This document shows, one piece after another, positions 23,375-34,452 of a DNA stretch of 64,000 nucleotides. The notes below the pieces were generated by a model that had not been told where the DNA came from, ran no database searches, and saw nothing but the letters and a program-made list of their open reading frames with translations. Source of the DNA: Cheiracanthium punctorium (Eukaryota; Arthropoda; Arachnida; Araneae; Cheiracanthiidae). Numbering within the stretch: the first letter of the stretch is position 1; each line of letters opens with the position of its first letter. A program made the position numbers and the translations under genes. The stretch covers positions 1 to 64,000 of the forward strand of contig JAWZYV010012242.1 in assembly GCA_038373885.1 (NCBI GenBank), read 5' to 3'.

Positions 23375-23510
23375 CCCAATGCCGAAAAAGTGTAGCCGTT
23401 GCCATCGCACGATTGAACGACCGGCAAGAGGGCAGTCGATCGAATCATCGACGGCCCTCTTGCAGGTCGTTAGAGTGCGATGGCAACGGCTGCACTTTTT
23501 CGACATTGGG
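23375..23510. mobile_element. Foldback hairpin 2, 136 bp
   Basis: A second near-perfect inverted repeat, unrelated in sequence to hairpin 1, starts 78 bp after it. The left arm begins CCCAATGCCGAAAAAGTGTA and the right arm ends TGCACTTTTTCGACATTGGG. Pairing continues through CCGTTGCCATCGCAC and GACCGGCAAGAGGGC to a tip near GATCGAATCATCGA. No coding capacity. Confidence 0.8.
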
Positions 23511-24305
23511 CAATCTATCTCAATGTCATTCTAAAGTATTGAATTAAAATGAAATGTATTATTCGGGAATCCTAACAGCCAAAATGTCAGAGGGTTAAGA
23601 AAGTAAATTAATATTTTCAGCTCCAAACGACTGTGGGTGCGGTGTGAAGAACAAGGCAAGAACTAAGAATGAAAAATGTGTTCTGAAGTAAATAGCTTTG
23701 TATAGCACACATACACAACAACAAGACGTCTTGTAAGGTATAAAAGTCCAGCTTTCTTCAGGGGAAAAAAAGGTGGTGCTGAAAAAGGGCGGAATTTCTG
23801 TACTAGCTGAAGTTTTCTCAAACAAAAAACGTCATTTTTCCATACCATTTTTCAAGTTTTTGGCTACTTGTATTTTACTCCAGGAGATCCATTTGAAAAT
23901 CGGATTTCGTTTTTTGTCAACTCCCCTTTCTTTTCAAATTTCGTTCATCCAAGATTCTAATTTAATTTCTTAACTGTGCTTTAAAAATAAATGTACAGTA
24001 GGCTCTGTTATGTAACGCATAGTTTTTGAATGCATCATTTTATTCATTCCCTTTTGAATGAAGCTAAATGGCGGTATGGTTATTTCTTAACTACAAAATC
24101 GTGCAAAAATGCTACTAATTTTGGCAATTAAAATTTAAAAAATGGCTACTAAATGGGCGACTTTTTGATGTCGGTGAAACTACAAATGATACTATGTTTT
24201 TGCCTCCTGACATGGGTGAGTAGGTTCCGTAACAAGTTCATTGTTAGCAGGGTAACACTGCTAACAAACTTATTGCACGTAGCAGTTATTGGTTTGACAA
24301 GGACG
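23511..24305. other. Spacer, one possible solo transposon end
   Basis: AT-rich. TACAGTAGGCTCTGTTATGT near 23,995 resembles a pogo/Tigger terminus, but I found no partner. Otherwise nothing was recognised. Confidence 0.4.
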
Positions 24306-24310
24306 ATATA

Positions 24311-24951
24311 CAGGGTGGTTATTAATTAACTTGAGGTGTTCAGAGCCCTCTAGCGAGTAAAGTATTGGACGGAACCTAACCAAATTGGATGAGCATGCCT
24401 AGTAGACCATGGGATTTTGATTTCGAAAAGAAAATAGTTCCAAAATTTGCCACTGGGGCAATTTTGGCGCTGCAAAAATGTATTAGCGTAAATATTGAAT
24501 GGTTAATTGACAAACAATACAGCAGACATCCATTTTACTTACAAATTGGGTTCAATATGCGCACCATTGGTCAATTCCAAGAATTGCATACAATGCACGA
24601 CATTTTCTACTGCCGCTCGCAGCCTATTGGAGTTGATTTGCCTCACGTGTAACGTTATTCGATCCTTTAACGTTGCGATATCGAAGACATGTCCTTGATA
24701 AACATCTTAAAGAAATCCCCACAACCCAATATCGCAAGGATTGAGATCGGGGGACCTTTGGTAACTTTTACAGCGCCAAAATTATTGCCCCAGTGGCTAA
24801 TTTTGGAACTACACACATATATATATAATTTTTTATTGAAATCCAAATCCCATGGTCTACTATGCATGCTCATAAAATTCGGTTAGGTGTCGTCCAATAC
24901 TTTACTCGCTAGAGAGCTCTGAACACCTCACGTTAATTAAAAATCACCCTG
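24311..24951 (-). mobile_element. mariner-related element with ~115-bp TIRs, 641 bp
   Basis: Both ends start CAGGGTG and are flanked by TA (24,309-24,310; 24,952-24,953). Similarity between inverted ends continues for about 115 bp, sharing GAGGTGTTCAGAGC, TAGCGAGTAAAGTATTGGAC, GAGCATGC and TAGTAGACCATGGGATTT. The interior retains the C-terminal end of a Tc1/mariner-family transposase on the minus strand. The N-terminal and central parts are deleted, so the copy is non-autonomous. Confidence 0.85.
24539..24752 (-). pseudogene. Tc1/mariner-family transposase, C-terminal fragment
   Basis: Minus-strand frame starting PDLNPCDIGLWGFL, then one stop, then DVYQGHVFDIATLKDRITLH and on to GAHIEPNL before its own stop at 24,539-24,541. 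NPCD followed by Trp-Gly is the context of the third catalytic acid in D,D(34-37)D/E transposases, which bind metal to cut DNA. One internal stop and the missing upstream two-thirds make it non-functional. Assignment to the mariner branch (third acid Asp) comes from this motif alone. Confidence 0.8.
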
Positions 24952-25229
24952 TATTTTAACGTGATGTCCGAGAAAATTCTTAGTTGAAAAGTCAACTGCC
25001 ATTTTGCCGAATGGCAGTGCATCCGTTCTAAACTGAATGAGATTTTTCCCCACACAAAACGCAATTTTCTCAAAATTTAAAAATTTATTTTAATTTTTCA
25101 CGTAATAACGGCTAATACGAATGATACGAAAGACAATGGACGCTGTTCAACTTGAGCCATGACTTATATTGCTAACGAAATATATCCCAGCCACTTGAGG
25201 CGTTTTTGAGGGATGAGCAAACGTACATT

Positions 25230-26650
25230 TATACGATTCTCTCAAAATCTGAAATTCAAAATTTTGAAAAATGAAGATGCCTGCAGTTAAATTTAGTGTA
25301 TTGGATCGCCTCTTATATTTCCAAATGTCATTTAATTCGTTTCGTAATGTGGTAACGCGTATTGGCACATTTTGTGTACATTTTCTCAATCTCAAATTCC
25401 ATTAAAATTTTTGTAAGAAACATGACACCTATAGCTTAAGTGTGACCCCAAGTCATTTTACAAAATTTCATTTGATTATCGCATGCTTTTACGATTTTAT
25501 ACTCTAACAAATCATTTTCACGGGCAGAATGAAAGGCATTTAATTTCTTAATTCCAAGTAATGTACAGACAAGATTTGTTTTAACTTTATAGAAGTACTA
25601 GCTGAAGTCGGGCGTAGCCAGAGTCAGGGGCGATATCCCCCCCCCCGAAATTTTTGGATTAGTGAAGAAATTCAGTCTATTTATACACATATAAGTTCAT
25701 ATCCCCCCCCCTACAAAAACTTTTCCTGGCTTCGCGCCTGGCTGAAGTACCCCTTGACGGGTTAGTACTGAATGCAAATTTCCAAAAAGCAAGAACTTTC
25801 GTCAGCATTGTAGGAGTACACAGAATGGATGTAGTATGTTGCCAAAGTAAAGAAAGCTAATTTTTTTTTAATTTTTATGTATTGTTAAAATATTACAGGT
25901 TATAGAGTAACTAAATATCATTTCATTCGCTTTAGTCATTATGGGATGTGCGAACGAATATTGACGCATTTTGAAATAATTTTCGCAAAATCTCAATCTA
26001 ATCGATATTTTTGAAAAATTAGAAGCCTAGAATTTAAGGATAGTGACAACCTATCCTGCCACCCAATTTCGTTTCATTATCTGCAGTCTTTATTTCGTGA
26101 TGCTGGAACAAAATTTCAGCATTTTAAAACAAGTTTCACAAAATCTCAATCAAAATATTTTAAAAATTCAACTCCTATAAATTAAGATTGGCAACTACCT
26201 ATCCTATCACCAAATTTCGTATCATTCGTATGAGTCGTTATTATGTGATGCTTGAAGAAATATAAAAGTATTTTGAGAGAATTTTGAAAAAAATCTCAAT
26301 CTAATAAAAATGTTTAAGAAAATTGGACACCTTTAGTTTATGTTGAGCAACCATCTATCATGTTACCCAATTTCATATCATTCGCTTTAGTCGTTATTTC
26401 GTAATGCGTGTACAGATTCACTCAGTTTAAAACGATTTTCGCAAAATCCCGAAAAGTGATCGATTTTTTTATTAGATGCAAAAATTTGACGCCAATGTTT
26501 CAAGTTGAATTACCACCTATAATGATACCAAATTTCATTTCAATCGCTTCAGTCGTTATGTGATGCTTGAACAAAAAAAAAGCGTCAGGGGCAGAATGAC
26601 AGAACGACAGACAGACTTTTTTTGAGGGTCGCACAGGATTCCCAGCTGCT
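25230..26650. repeat. Degenerate ~180-bp tandem repeat
   Basis: The order CCAAATTTC(G/A)TATCATT, then TTAGTCGTTAT..GTGATGC, then AATTTTCGCAAAATCTCAAT, then CACCTATA/GTTTA..GCAACCATCTATC recurs about every 170-190 bp, clearest at 25,900-26,560. The array ends in a GGGCAGAATGACAGAACGAC-type tail with a matching earlier tail at about 25,525. Copies are strongly diverged. It may be the 3' part of a dispersed element amplified in tandem. Confidence 0.55.
25619..25740. mobile_element. hAT-type MITE, 122 bp
   Basis: A perfect 8-bp target duplication GCTGAAGT lies at 25,611-25,618 and 25,741-25,748. Ends are CGGGCGTAGCCAG and, inward from the right, CAGGCGCGAAGCCAGG, a short imperfect inverted repeat. 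Eight-base duplication fits hAT. It is inserted in the tail of the degenerate tandem repeat. A relative lies at 51,916-52,060. Confidence 0.7.
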
Positions 26651-26699
26651 TGAAACGGATAGAAATCGCAAAACTTCTGAATTTCAAGAAATGTACAGA

Positions 26700-28454
26700 C
26701 AAAAGTCTAATTTTATTTATATAGATGTATGTGTGTTTATACAAAGTTATTTACTTTAAATTTTTAAATAATATTTTGATAATTTGATGCATTAGCTAAA
26801 ACGTGGTGATCATTTTATTTTAATGGCATTTTCTGGCTTTAAAGGAAACGTACGGTACCTGAATGCCCCTAGTTCTCGTGAATAAATTAAAAAAAATAAA
26901 ATAACATCTCATTCCCATAGGAAAATGAGCTTATTAATTAAAATCCTTCGATATAAAATAGCAAAAGTATTTTCTATTTATTTATTTTCCGAAACGCCCG
27001 AATAGTCCCAATTTTCAGTGGGATTAAGTTTTTCAGTTTATATGCAAATACACTAATACCCCAGATTTTGGATAGTTAGGTTACAGAAAATGAGTCCTGG
27101 GTAAGGAAGAATTACAAATGTTTGGTGGGATTCTATGAAAATTTTAATCAGTTTTTATTCTAGGATACCGGTAGTTGACATTAACTCAACCAACCTCCTA
27201 AGGGATTTTTATACAATTAAAAAACAGTTATTGCGTTAACCTTAAAAAAAGGAAACAAAAATTCAGAGTGCAGTATAGTGCCTAATAGCAATGTCACATG
27301 AGCATAAGCTTGCAGTATCATCTAACATCGAAAAAAGTTCTTTTTAAGCTAGCTCACGATGATTTAAAAAAAATGAAAAAAAGATAATAAAAAATACATA
27401 CGAAACTTAAAAAAAAAAAAAAGGCAAGCAACTGTAACAAATGATCCTATTGATTGGAGATACAGAATTAGCTGCTAAACAAAAACATTTTTGCAGGTTT
27501 TTAAGCGTAAATTTTGTAAGTTGTAAAAGTTGCTTAAAAAATTTCGCGAATCCATCGATCTGAAAATCCGGAAGCATGAATCCACACAACGTTTGTATGA
27601 AATCGGATTTAATCAGAAAGCTAGTATTAAATTCTTATTAGATACGTAAAAATGATATTGATTTAAAAAGAAAACCCCATTCGCTTAGTTACCTGACATT
27701 TGTTTTGAATCGGGGTTTTAAAAATAATGAATTGCCTAAGGGGTAAGTTTTTCTCTCCAACGAACAAAAACTCTTTAAAGTAGCCCACATTTTGTACTAA
27801 CCGACAATATATAGATTTTAGAAAACACCCGTACATACTCGTCGGCTAGCAAATTCCAAACACGCGTGCAAGGCGATTCATGTGTTCACTTAAAATATTC
27901 CACTCTTTTGCTGGCAAGGGAAAAAAAATTGACCTGTTCACACCATCCCCCACATTAACTCCAACTCAGTGATTAAAATAGCTGGTCCTGGGAGCTTTCG
28001 GTGATATATTACTAAACTTCTAGGTCTATTTTCAGCTCTCTAGATACAGGATTAACGCTCATACGAAATAAAAATATCTTCAACCTATCTCCATGTATCT
28101 AAATTCAATATTCTGTGTACTACACACATAGCTTAATTTTTATAGGATGGGTGGATAAATAGGGGTCTATTAATGTGTGCAATTAAATATATATATATAT
28201 AGATTTAATAAAGTTAAAAAAGCTATCCTATTTTGTACGTATTAAGATTACCGCAGCATGCCTATAAAAGAAAACTGTAATCCAAATCCTTTTAAAATGA
28301 TCGCCACATATTAGCCAATAGAAAATAAGTAATGTATCGAAATAACAACTGTAAAGGGAACTCTATAAAATCTCCAATTTAAATGATCAAGCAACAAAAC
28401 AATTTTGAATGTATGAATTTTGATAGTCAGTATTTTTGATAGCCACAATTTTTA
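26700..28454. other. AT-rich spacer, nothing recognised
   Basis: No coherent frame, inverted repeats or RNA-gene motifs. A short (TA)n run near 28,187 and several A-runs. It borders the left edge of the B-box array, which starts abruptly at about 28,455. Confidence 0.55.
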
Positions 28455-31159
28455 ATACTGCGTAGGATGGGATCCGATAGTCAAAATTTCCGTGTAAGGT
28501 CGTGGGTTCGATTGCTACACAATGCGATGAATTAAGCGCCGAGTAAACACGTAGTTACCAAATGTGTGGTTCCCCTGGGTGGGTCCGTTCGGTCAGATCC
28601 CGTGTTACACAAGGCAATGGCGGAAAATGGTTGGGGAGTAGATACTGTGTAGGACGGGTTTAGACAAAGGCAGATAGTAAGTTAAAGGTCTTGCGTTCGA
28701 TTCTCATATAATTCGGTAGTCTACAGTAGTGGGTTCGATTCCTACATTATCCGCTAGTGTACGGCATTGGTTCCATTCCCCCATAACCCGCTGGTTGAGC
28801 GCGGAGGAAACGCGTAGTTACCAAATGCTTGATTTCCGTGGGTGGGCTCGTTCGGTCAGATCAAGTGTTACACGAGGCATTAGCGGAAAATAGCTGGGGT
28901 GCAGGGACTGTGTAGAACGGGATCAGAGAAAGTAAACATTTCGGTGTAGCGTTGTGGTTTAGATTTCCACAGAATCCGATAGGGTACGGTCGTGGGTTCG
29001 ATTCCCACATAATCCTCGTGTACAATAGTAGGTTCGATTGCCAAAAAATCCGCTAACTAAAGCGCGTAGTTTGAAAATCCGTGGTTTCCGTTGGTGGGTC
29101 CGTTCCGTCAGATCCCGTGTGCCACGAGGCAGCGGAAAATAGTTGTGGGGGAAAAGGAACTGTGTAGGAGGGGATCAGGGATAGTAAAATTTCGGTCTAA
29201 GGTTGTGCGTTCGATTCCCACATAATCTACCAATGTACGGTATTTGGTCCCATTCCCATGAAATGCGCACAGTTAAGCACGGAGTAAACGCGTAGTTCCA
29301 AATGTGTGGTTTGCCTGGCTGGGTCCGATCGCTCCGATCCCGAGTTACACCAGGCATTAGCGGGAAATAGTTGGCTAGGAGGTACAACGTCGGACAGGAT
29401 CAGAGAAAGTCAAATAGTCAGTTCAAGTGTTGGGTTCGATATCCATATAATACGCTAGTGGGTTCGTTGTCCCCATAATCCGCTAGTGAACGGTATTGGG
29501 AATCCATTCCCAACTCCGATAATCCGCTAGTTTACGGTCTTCGGTTCGATTCCCCCAAAATCCGCTGGTTAAGCGCGCAGCTACCAAATGCGTGCTAACC
29601 GTGGGTGAGTCCGTTCGGTCAGATCACGTGTGACACGAGGCATTAGCGGAAAACAGCTGGGGTGCAGGGATTGTGTAGGACGGGGTAAGAGAATGTCAAC
29701 ATTTCGGTGTAAGGTTGTCGGTTCGATTCCTACATAATCTGCTAGGGTACGGTTGTGGGTTCGATTCCCCCATCATCCGCTAAGCTAAGCGCGAGTAAAC
29801 ATGTACGGTAGTTAGCAAATTCTTGGTTTCCGTAAGTGGGTCTGATCGGTCAGAACCCATGTTACACGAAGCCTTAAAGGAAAGTGGTAGGGGAGTGGAG
29901 ACTGCGTCTTACTAGTTGGGGCTAAGCAATGAAACATCCAGGGGATCGGGTCAAAGCTTCACGAACTACCATACACTGAGATAAACGTGGAGTATAGAGG
30001 TTCTGAACCTCCAAGTACCAAGTAGAACCAAAGTCCCCCTACGCATTGTTTTTGGGGCGCATTCGACTAGTGCTTTACATTAATGTAGAGTAGACGCGTG
30101 GTTTCAGTGGGTGGGTCCGTTCCGTCAGTTCCCGTGTTGCAGGAGATATTGGGGGAAAATGGTTGGGTAGCAGATACTGCATAGGACGGGCATATTCTGC
30201 TAGTGTACGGTATTAGGTTCGATTACAAAGAAATGTGCTGAGAAGCGCGAATTAAACGCGTAGTTACCAAATGTGTGGTTTTCCTGGGTGGAACTGTGCT
30301 AGCAGAGGTAGTGGCGGAAAATGGCTGGGGAGAAGATATTGGGTAGGATGGGATCATAGATAGTCAAAAAATCTGTGTAAGTTTGTAGGTTCAAGAATGT
30401 ATGGTTTCCCGAAAGTAGCTCCATTCTGTTAGATACCGTGAAAGTCAAATAGTCAGTTCAGGTCTTCGGTTCGATTATCACATAAACCGTTAGTGTATTG
30501 TAGTGGGTTCGATTCCACGATAATCCGTTAACTAAAGCGCGGAGTAAACGCGTAGCTACCAAATGTGTGTTTGCCCTTTGTGAGTCCGTTCAGTCAGATC
30601 CCGTGTTAGACGAAGCAGTGGCCAAAAATGGTTGGGAGTAGATACTGTGTAGGACGGGTTCAGAGATTGTCCAATAGTCAGTTTCAGCCTTGGGTTCGAT
30701 TCCCATATAGTCCGCTAGTTAATGGTAGAGGGTTCGATTCTCCCATAAACCACTAAGTTAAGTGTGGAGTAAACACGTAGTTGAAAAGCTTGGTTTCCAT
30801 GTGTGGGTGTGATCGGTCAGACCCCATGTTAGACGAAGCGTTATAGGAAAGTGGTAGGAGAGTAGAAACTACGTCATACTTGTCTGGGCTAAGCAATCGA
30901 GCATCCAGGGGATCGGGTCGAAGTGTCACCAACACTGAGTTTAGCGTGGAGTATAGGAGGCTCTGAACCTCCAAGTCACCGATTCCCCTACGAAATGTTT
31001 TGAGGCGCATTCGACTAGAGTGCGTTACATTAACGTACAGTAAACACGTGGTTTCCGTGGGTGGGTGCATTCGCTCAGATAACCTGTTGCACGAGGCATT
31101 AGTGGAAAATGTTTGATGGCAGAAGCTGCGTTATGCTCTGTCGGAGATATCCTGCTGAT

Positions 31160-31235
31160 TACATGGAAATCGAACCCACGGCTGCCGACAAAGATTAGTG
31201 GAAAGTAGAAGAGTCTCTAAGACACCGGTCCCCAT
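31160..31235 (-). repeat. tRNA-like module alpha 1
   Basis: Minus-strand order: A-box-like ACCGGTGTCTTAGAGACTC (ends at 31,229), about 52 bp, then a near B box (GGTTCGATTTC, one mismatch, 31,165-31,175). A TTTT on the minus strand (31,106-31,109) lies about 57 bp further on. It is the only alpha copy where all three elements remain recognisable. It does not fold into a full cloverleaf by eye. Confidence 0.5.
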
Positions 31236-33307
31236 TGGAAACGCTTTTCACATGCGTTCGTGTTAATAGAGTTCTATGTTTTTAAGAAATAAGATAGGAA
31301 GTAAATGGCTAGATCTGATTTCTGTAGTTTCCGTGGGTACATCTATGTGGTCAGACCCATGTTACGGGTTGCATTTGCAGAAAATGATTAGACGGTAGCA
31401 TTTGCGTAATACTGGCTCCGAGAAAAGTACTCAAACAGCCAAGGGATTGGGTGGGAATCTAACCCTTGATCGTAAGCTAATTTAGGGGTCGAGTGTAGGA
31501 GGCTCTAATCACTGGCTACCCTTAGAAAGGCTTTTCAGGGGTATTGTTTGAGCTAGTGCTGTAAGCTGCATTCATTCCCGCTGTACCGTGCCGCTAAAAC
31601 TGACGTCACTTGGCGAAGCAAAACGAACATGGCAGGAGATCCGCGGAATATATGAAAAGAACTCGTATTATACGGAGTAAATGCGTAGTTACCAAATGTG
31701 TGGTTTCCCTGGGTGGGTTCTTTTGGTCAGATCCCGTGTTACTCGAGGCAATGGCTGACAACAGTTGGGAGTAGATACTGTATAGGACGGGTGTAGAGAA
31801 ACTAAAATAGTCAGTTTAGGGTCTTAGGTTCGATTCTCACTTAATCCGCTATTGTTCAGTAGTGGGTTCGATTCCTACATAATCAGCTAGTGAATGGTGT
31901 TGGGTTCCATTCCCAGAGAATCCGATAGTGTACGGTTTTCGGTTCGATTCCAGCAGACTACGTTAGTGTACGGTAGGGGGTTCGATTCCTCCATAATCCG
32001 CTAAGTAAAGCGCGGAGAAAACACGTAGTTAGCAAATGCTTCGTTTCCGTGGGTGGGTCTGTTCTGTCAGAACTCATGTTAATCGAGGCGTAATAGGAAA
32101 ATGGTAGAGCGAGTAGAAACTGCGTCGTACTAGTTAGGGTTAAGCATTCAAACATGCAGGGGATTGCGTGGGTCCGTTCGATCAGATCCCGTGTTACACA
32201 AGGCAATGGATGAAAATGGTTTGAGAGCAGATAATGTCAAAGACGGTATTAGAGTTAGTTCAAATGTCGATGTAAGATTGTGGGAACGATTACCGCAGAA
32301 TCTGCTGTGTACGGTCTTGCATTGGATTCTACATAATCTGCTAGTGTACGGTGGTGTATCCGATTACCCCCTAATTCTCGAACTAGGGTGCGGAGTAAAC
32401 GAGTAGTTACCAAATGCGTGGTTTCCGAGGGTGTGTCCGTTCTGTCAGATCACGTGAAAGTTAAATAGTCAGTTTATGTTTTGGGATTGTTTCCACATAA
32501 TCCGTTAGTGTACGGTCTTGGAATCGATTCCCACTTAATGGGATGATTTAAGCGCGGAGTAAAGGTATAGTTACGAAATGCATGGTTTCCCTGGGTGGGG
32601 TCGTTCGATCAGATCCCGTGTTGCAGGAAGCATTGAGGGAAAATGGATGGGGAGCAGATACTGCATAGGACGGGATAACTTAAGCGGGGAATAAACGCGT
32701 AGTTACAAAATGTGTGGTTTCCCTGGTTGGCTCCGATCGGTCAGATTCCGTGTTCTACGAGGCAATGGCGGAAAATGGTTGGGGGGCAGATACTACGTTG
32801 GACGGGTTCGGAGGTAGTCAAAAATTTGGTGTAAGGTTCTTGGTTCGATGCTACGTAATCTGCTAGTGTACGGTATGCGGTTCGATTCCCATTTAATGCG
32901 CGGAGTAAACACATAATTAGTAAATGCTTGGCTTCCGTGTGTGGGTCTGATCGGTTAGATCCCATGTTATACAAAGCGTTATAGGAAAATGGTAGGGGAG
33001 TAGAAACTGCGTCTTAGTAGTTAAGGTTAAGCGATCAAACATATAGGGGGTTTGGTTTAAATTGTCACAAACGAACGTACACTGAGTTAAGCGTGGAGTA
33101 CAGGAAGCTCTGAACCTCCAAAGCACCGGTCCACCTACGAAATGTTTTTGAGGCGCATTCGACTGGAGTGCATCACATTATCGTAGAGTAAACGCGTGGT
33201 TTCCGTGGGTGGGTCCATTCGGTCAGTTTCCCTGTTACACGAGGCATTAGCGGAAAATGTTTGGGGGGGGCACATGCTGCGTTATGCTTGGTCGGAGATA
33301 CCGAGCG

Positions 33308-33370
33308 GATTATGTGGGAATCGAGCCCACGGCTGCCCACCAAGATTAGCGGAAAGTAGAACAGGTTCCT
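33308..33370 (-). repeat. tRNA-like module alpha 2 (A part replaced)
   Basis: Contains the T-arm with one change in the B box (GGCTCGATTCC, 33,317-33,327) and the middle AAGATTAGCGGAAAGTAGAA. The A-box-like half is replaced by GGTTCCTTCTATATATTTC. Minus-strand TTTT at 33,254-33,257. Confidence 0.45.
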
Positions 33371-34374
33371 TCTATATATTTCATAAATAGGATGCGAAGT
33401 ATATGTGTAGATCTGATTTCTGTGGTTACCTTAGTTATATCATGTAGTCAGGCGCCTGTTACGGGCGGCGTTTGCAGAAAATGATTAGACGGTAGCAATT
33501 GCGTAATACTAGCTCCGAGAAAAGCAGTCAAACAGCCAGGGGATTGGGTGGGTATCTAACCCATTATCGTAGACTAATTTATGGGTTGAGTGTAGGAGGC
33601 TCTAAGCCACTGGCCATCCTTAGGAATGCATTGCAGGTGTATTCGTTTGGCTAGTGCTGTAAGCTGCATTCTTTCCCGCTGTACAGTGCCGCTGAGACTG
33701 ACGTCACTTGGCGAAGCAAACCGAACTTCGCAGAAGAATTTTGCAGAATATCTGGCAAGAATTGCTATTATGCGGAGTAAACGCGTAGTTACCAAATGTG
33801 TGGTTTCCCTTGGTGGGTCCGTTCGGTCAGATCCCGTGTTACACGAGGCAATAGCGGAAAATGATTGGGTAGTAGATACTGTGTAGGACGGGTTCAGAGA
33901 AAGTCAGATAGTCAGTTTAAGCCTTGGGTTCGATTACCATATAATCCGCTAGTTTACGGTAAAGGGTTCTATTCCCCCATAATGCACTAAGTTAAGCGCG
34001 GAGTAAACACGTAGTTAGAAAATCCTTGGTTTCCGTGTGTGGGTCTGATCGGTCAGATCCCATGTTACACGAAGCGTTATAGGAAAGTGGTAGGGGAGTA
34101 GAAACTACGCGATACTCGTCTGGGCTAAGCAATCGAGCATCCAGGGGATTGGGTCGATGTGTCACCAACAACTGTACACTGAGTTAGCGTGGAGTATAGG
34201 AGGCTCTGAACCTCCAAGTCACCGATCCCCCTACGAAATGTTTTGAGGCGCATTCGACTAGAGTGCGTTACATTAACGTAGAGTAAACACGGGGTTTTCG
34301 TGGTGGTGCATTGCTGAGCAAATGGCACCGCAACCACATGTTGATGCACGAAGGCATTAGCAGAGATACCCAGC

Positions 34375-34452
34375 GGATTACGTGGGAATCGAACCTACGG
34401 CTGCCGACAAAGATTAGTGGAAAGTAGAAGAGTCTCTAAGACACCGGTCCCC
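34375..34452 (-). repeat. tRNA-like module alpha 3
   Basis: Minus-strand ACCGGTGTCTTAGAGACTCT followed by the middle segment and AGGTTCGATTCCCAC, an exact B box 52 bp from the start of the A-like segment. The T-stem is weakened by one change (GTAGG/CCCAC). Confidence 0.5.

Noticed and set aside
23990..24020. pogo-like terminus TACAGTAGGCTCTGTTATGT
   Set aside because: No inverted partner within the next kilobase; could be chance or a solo end.
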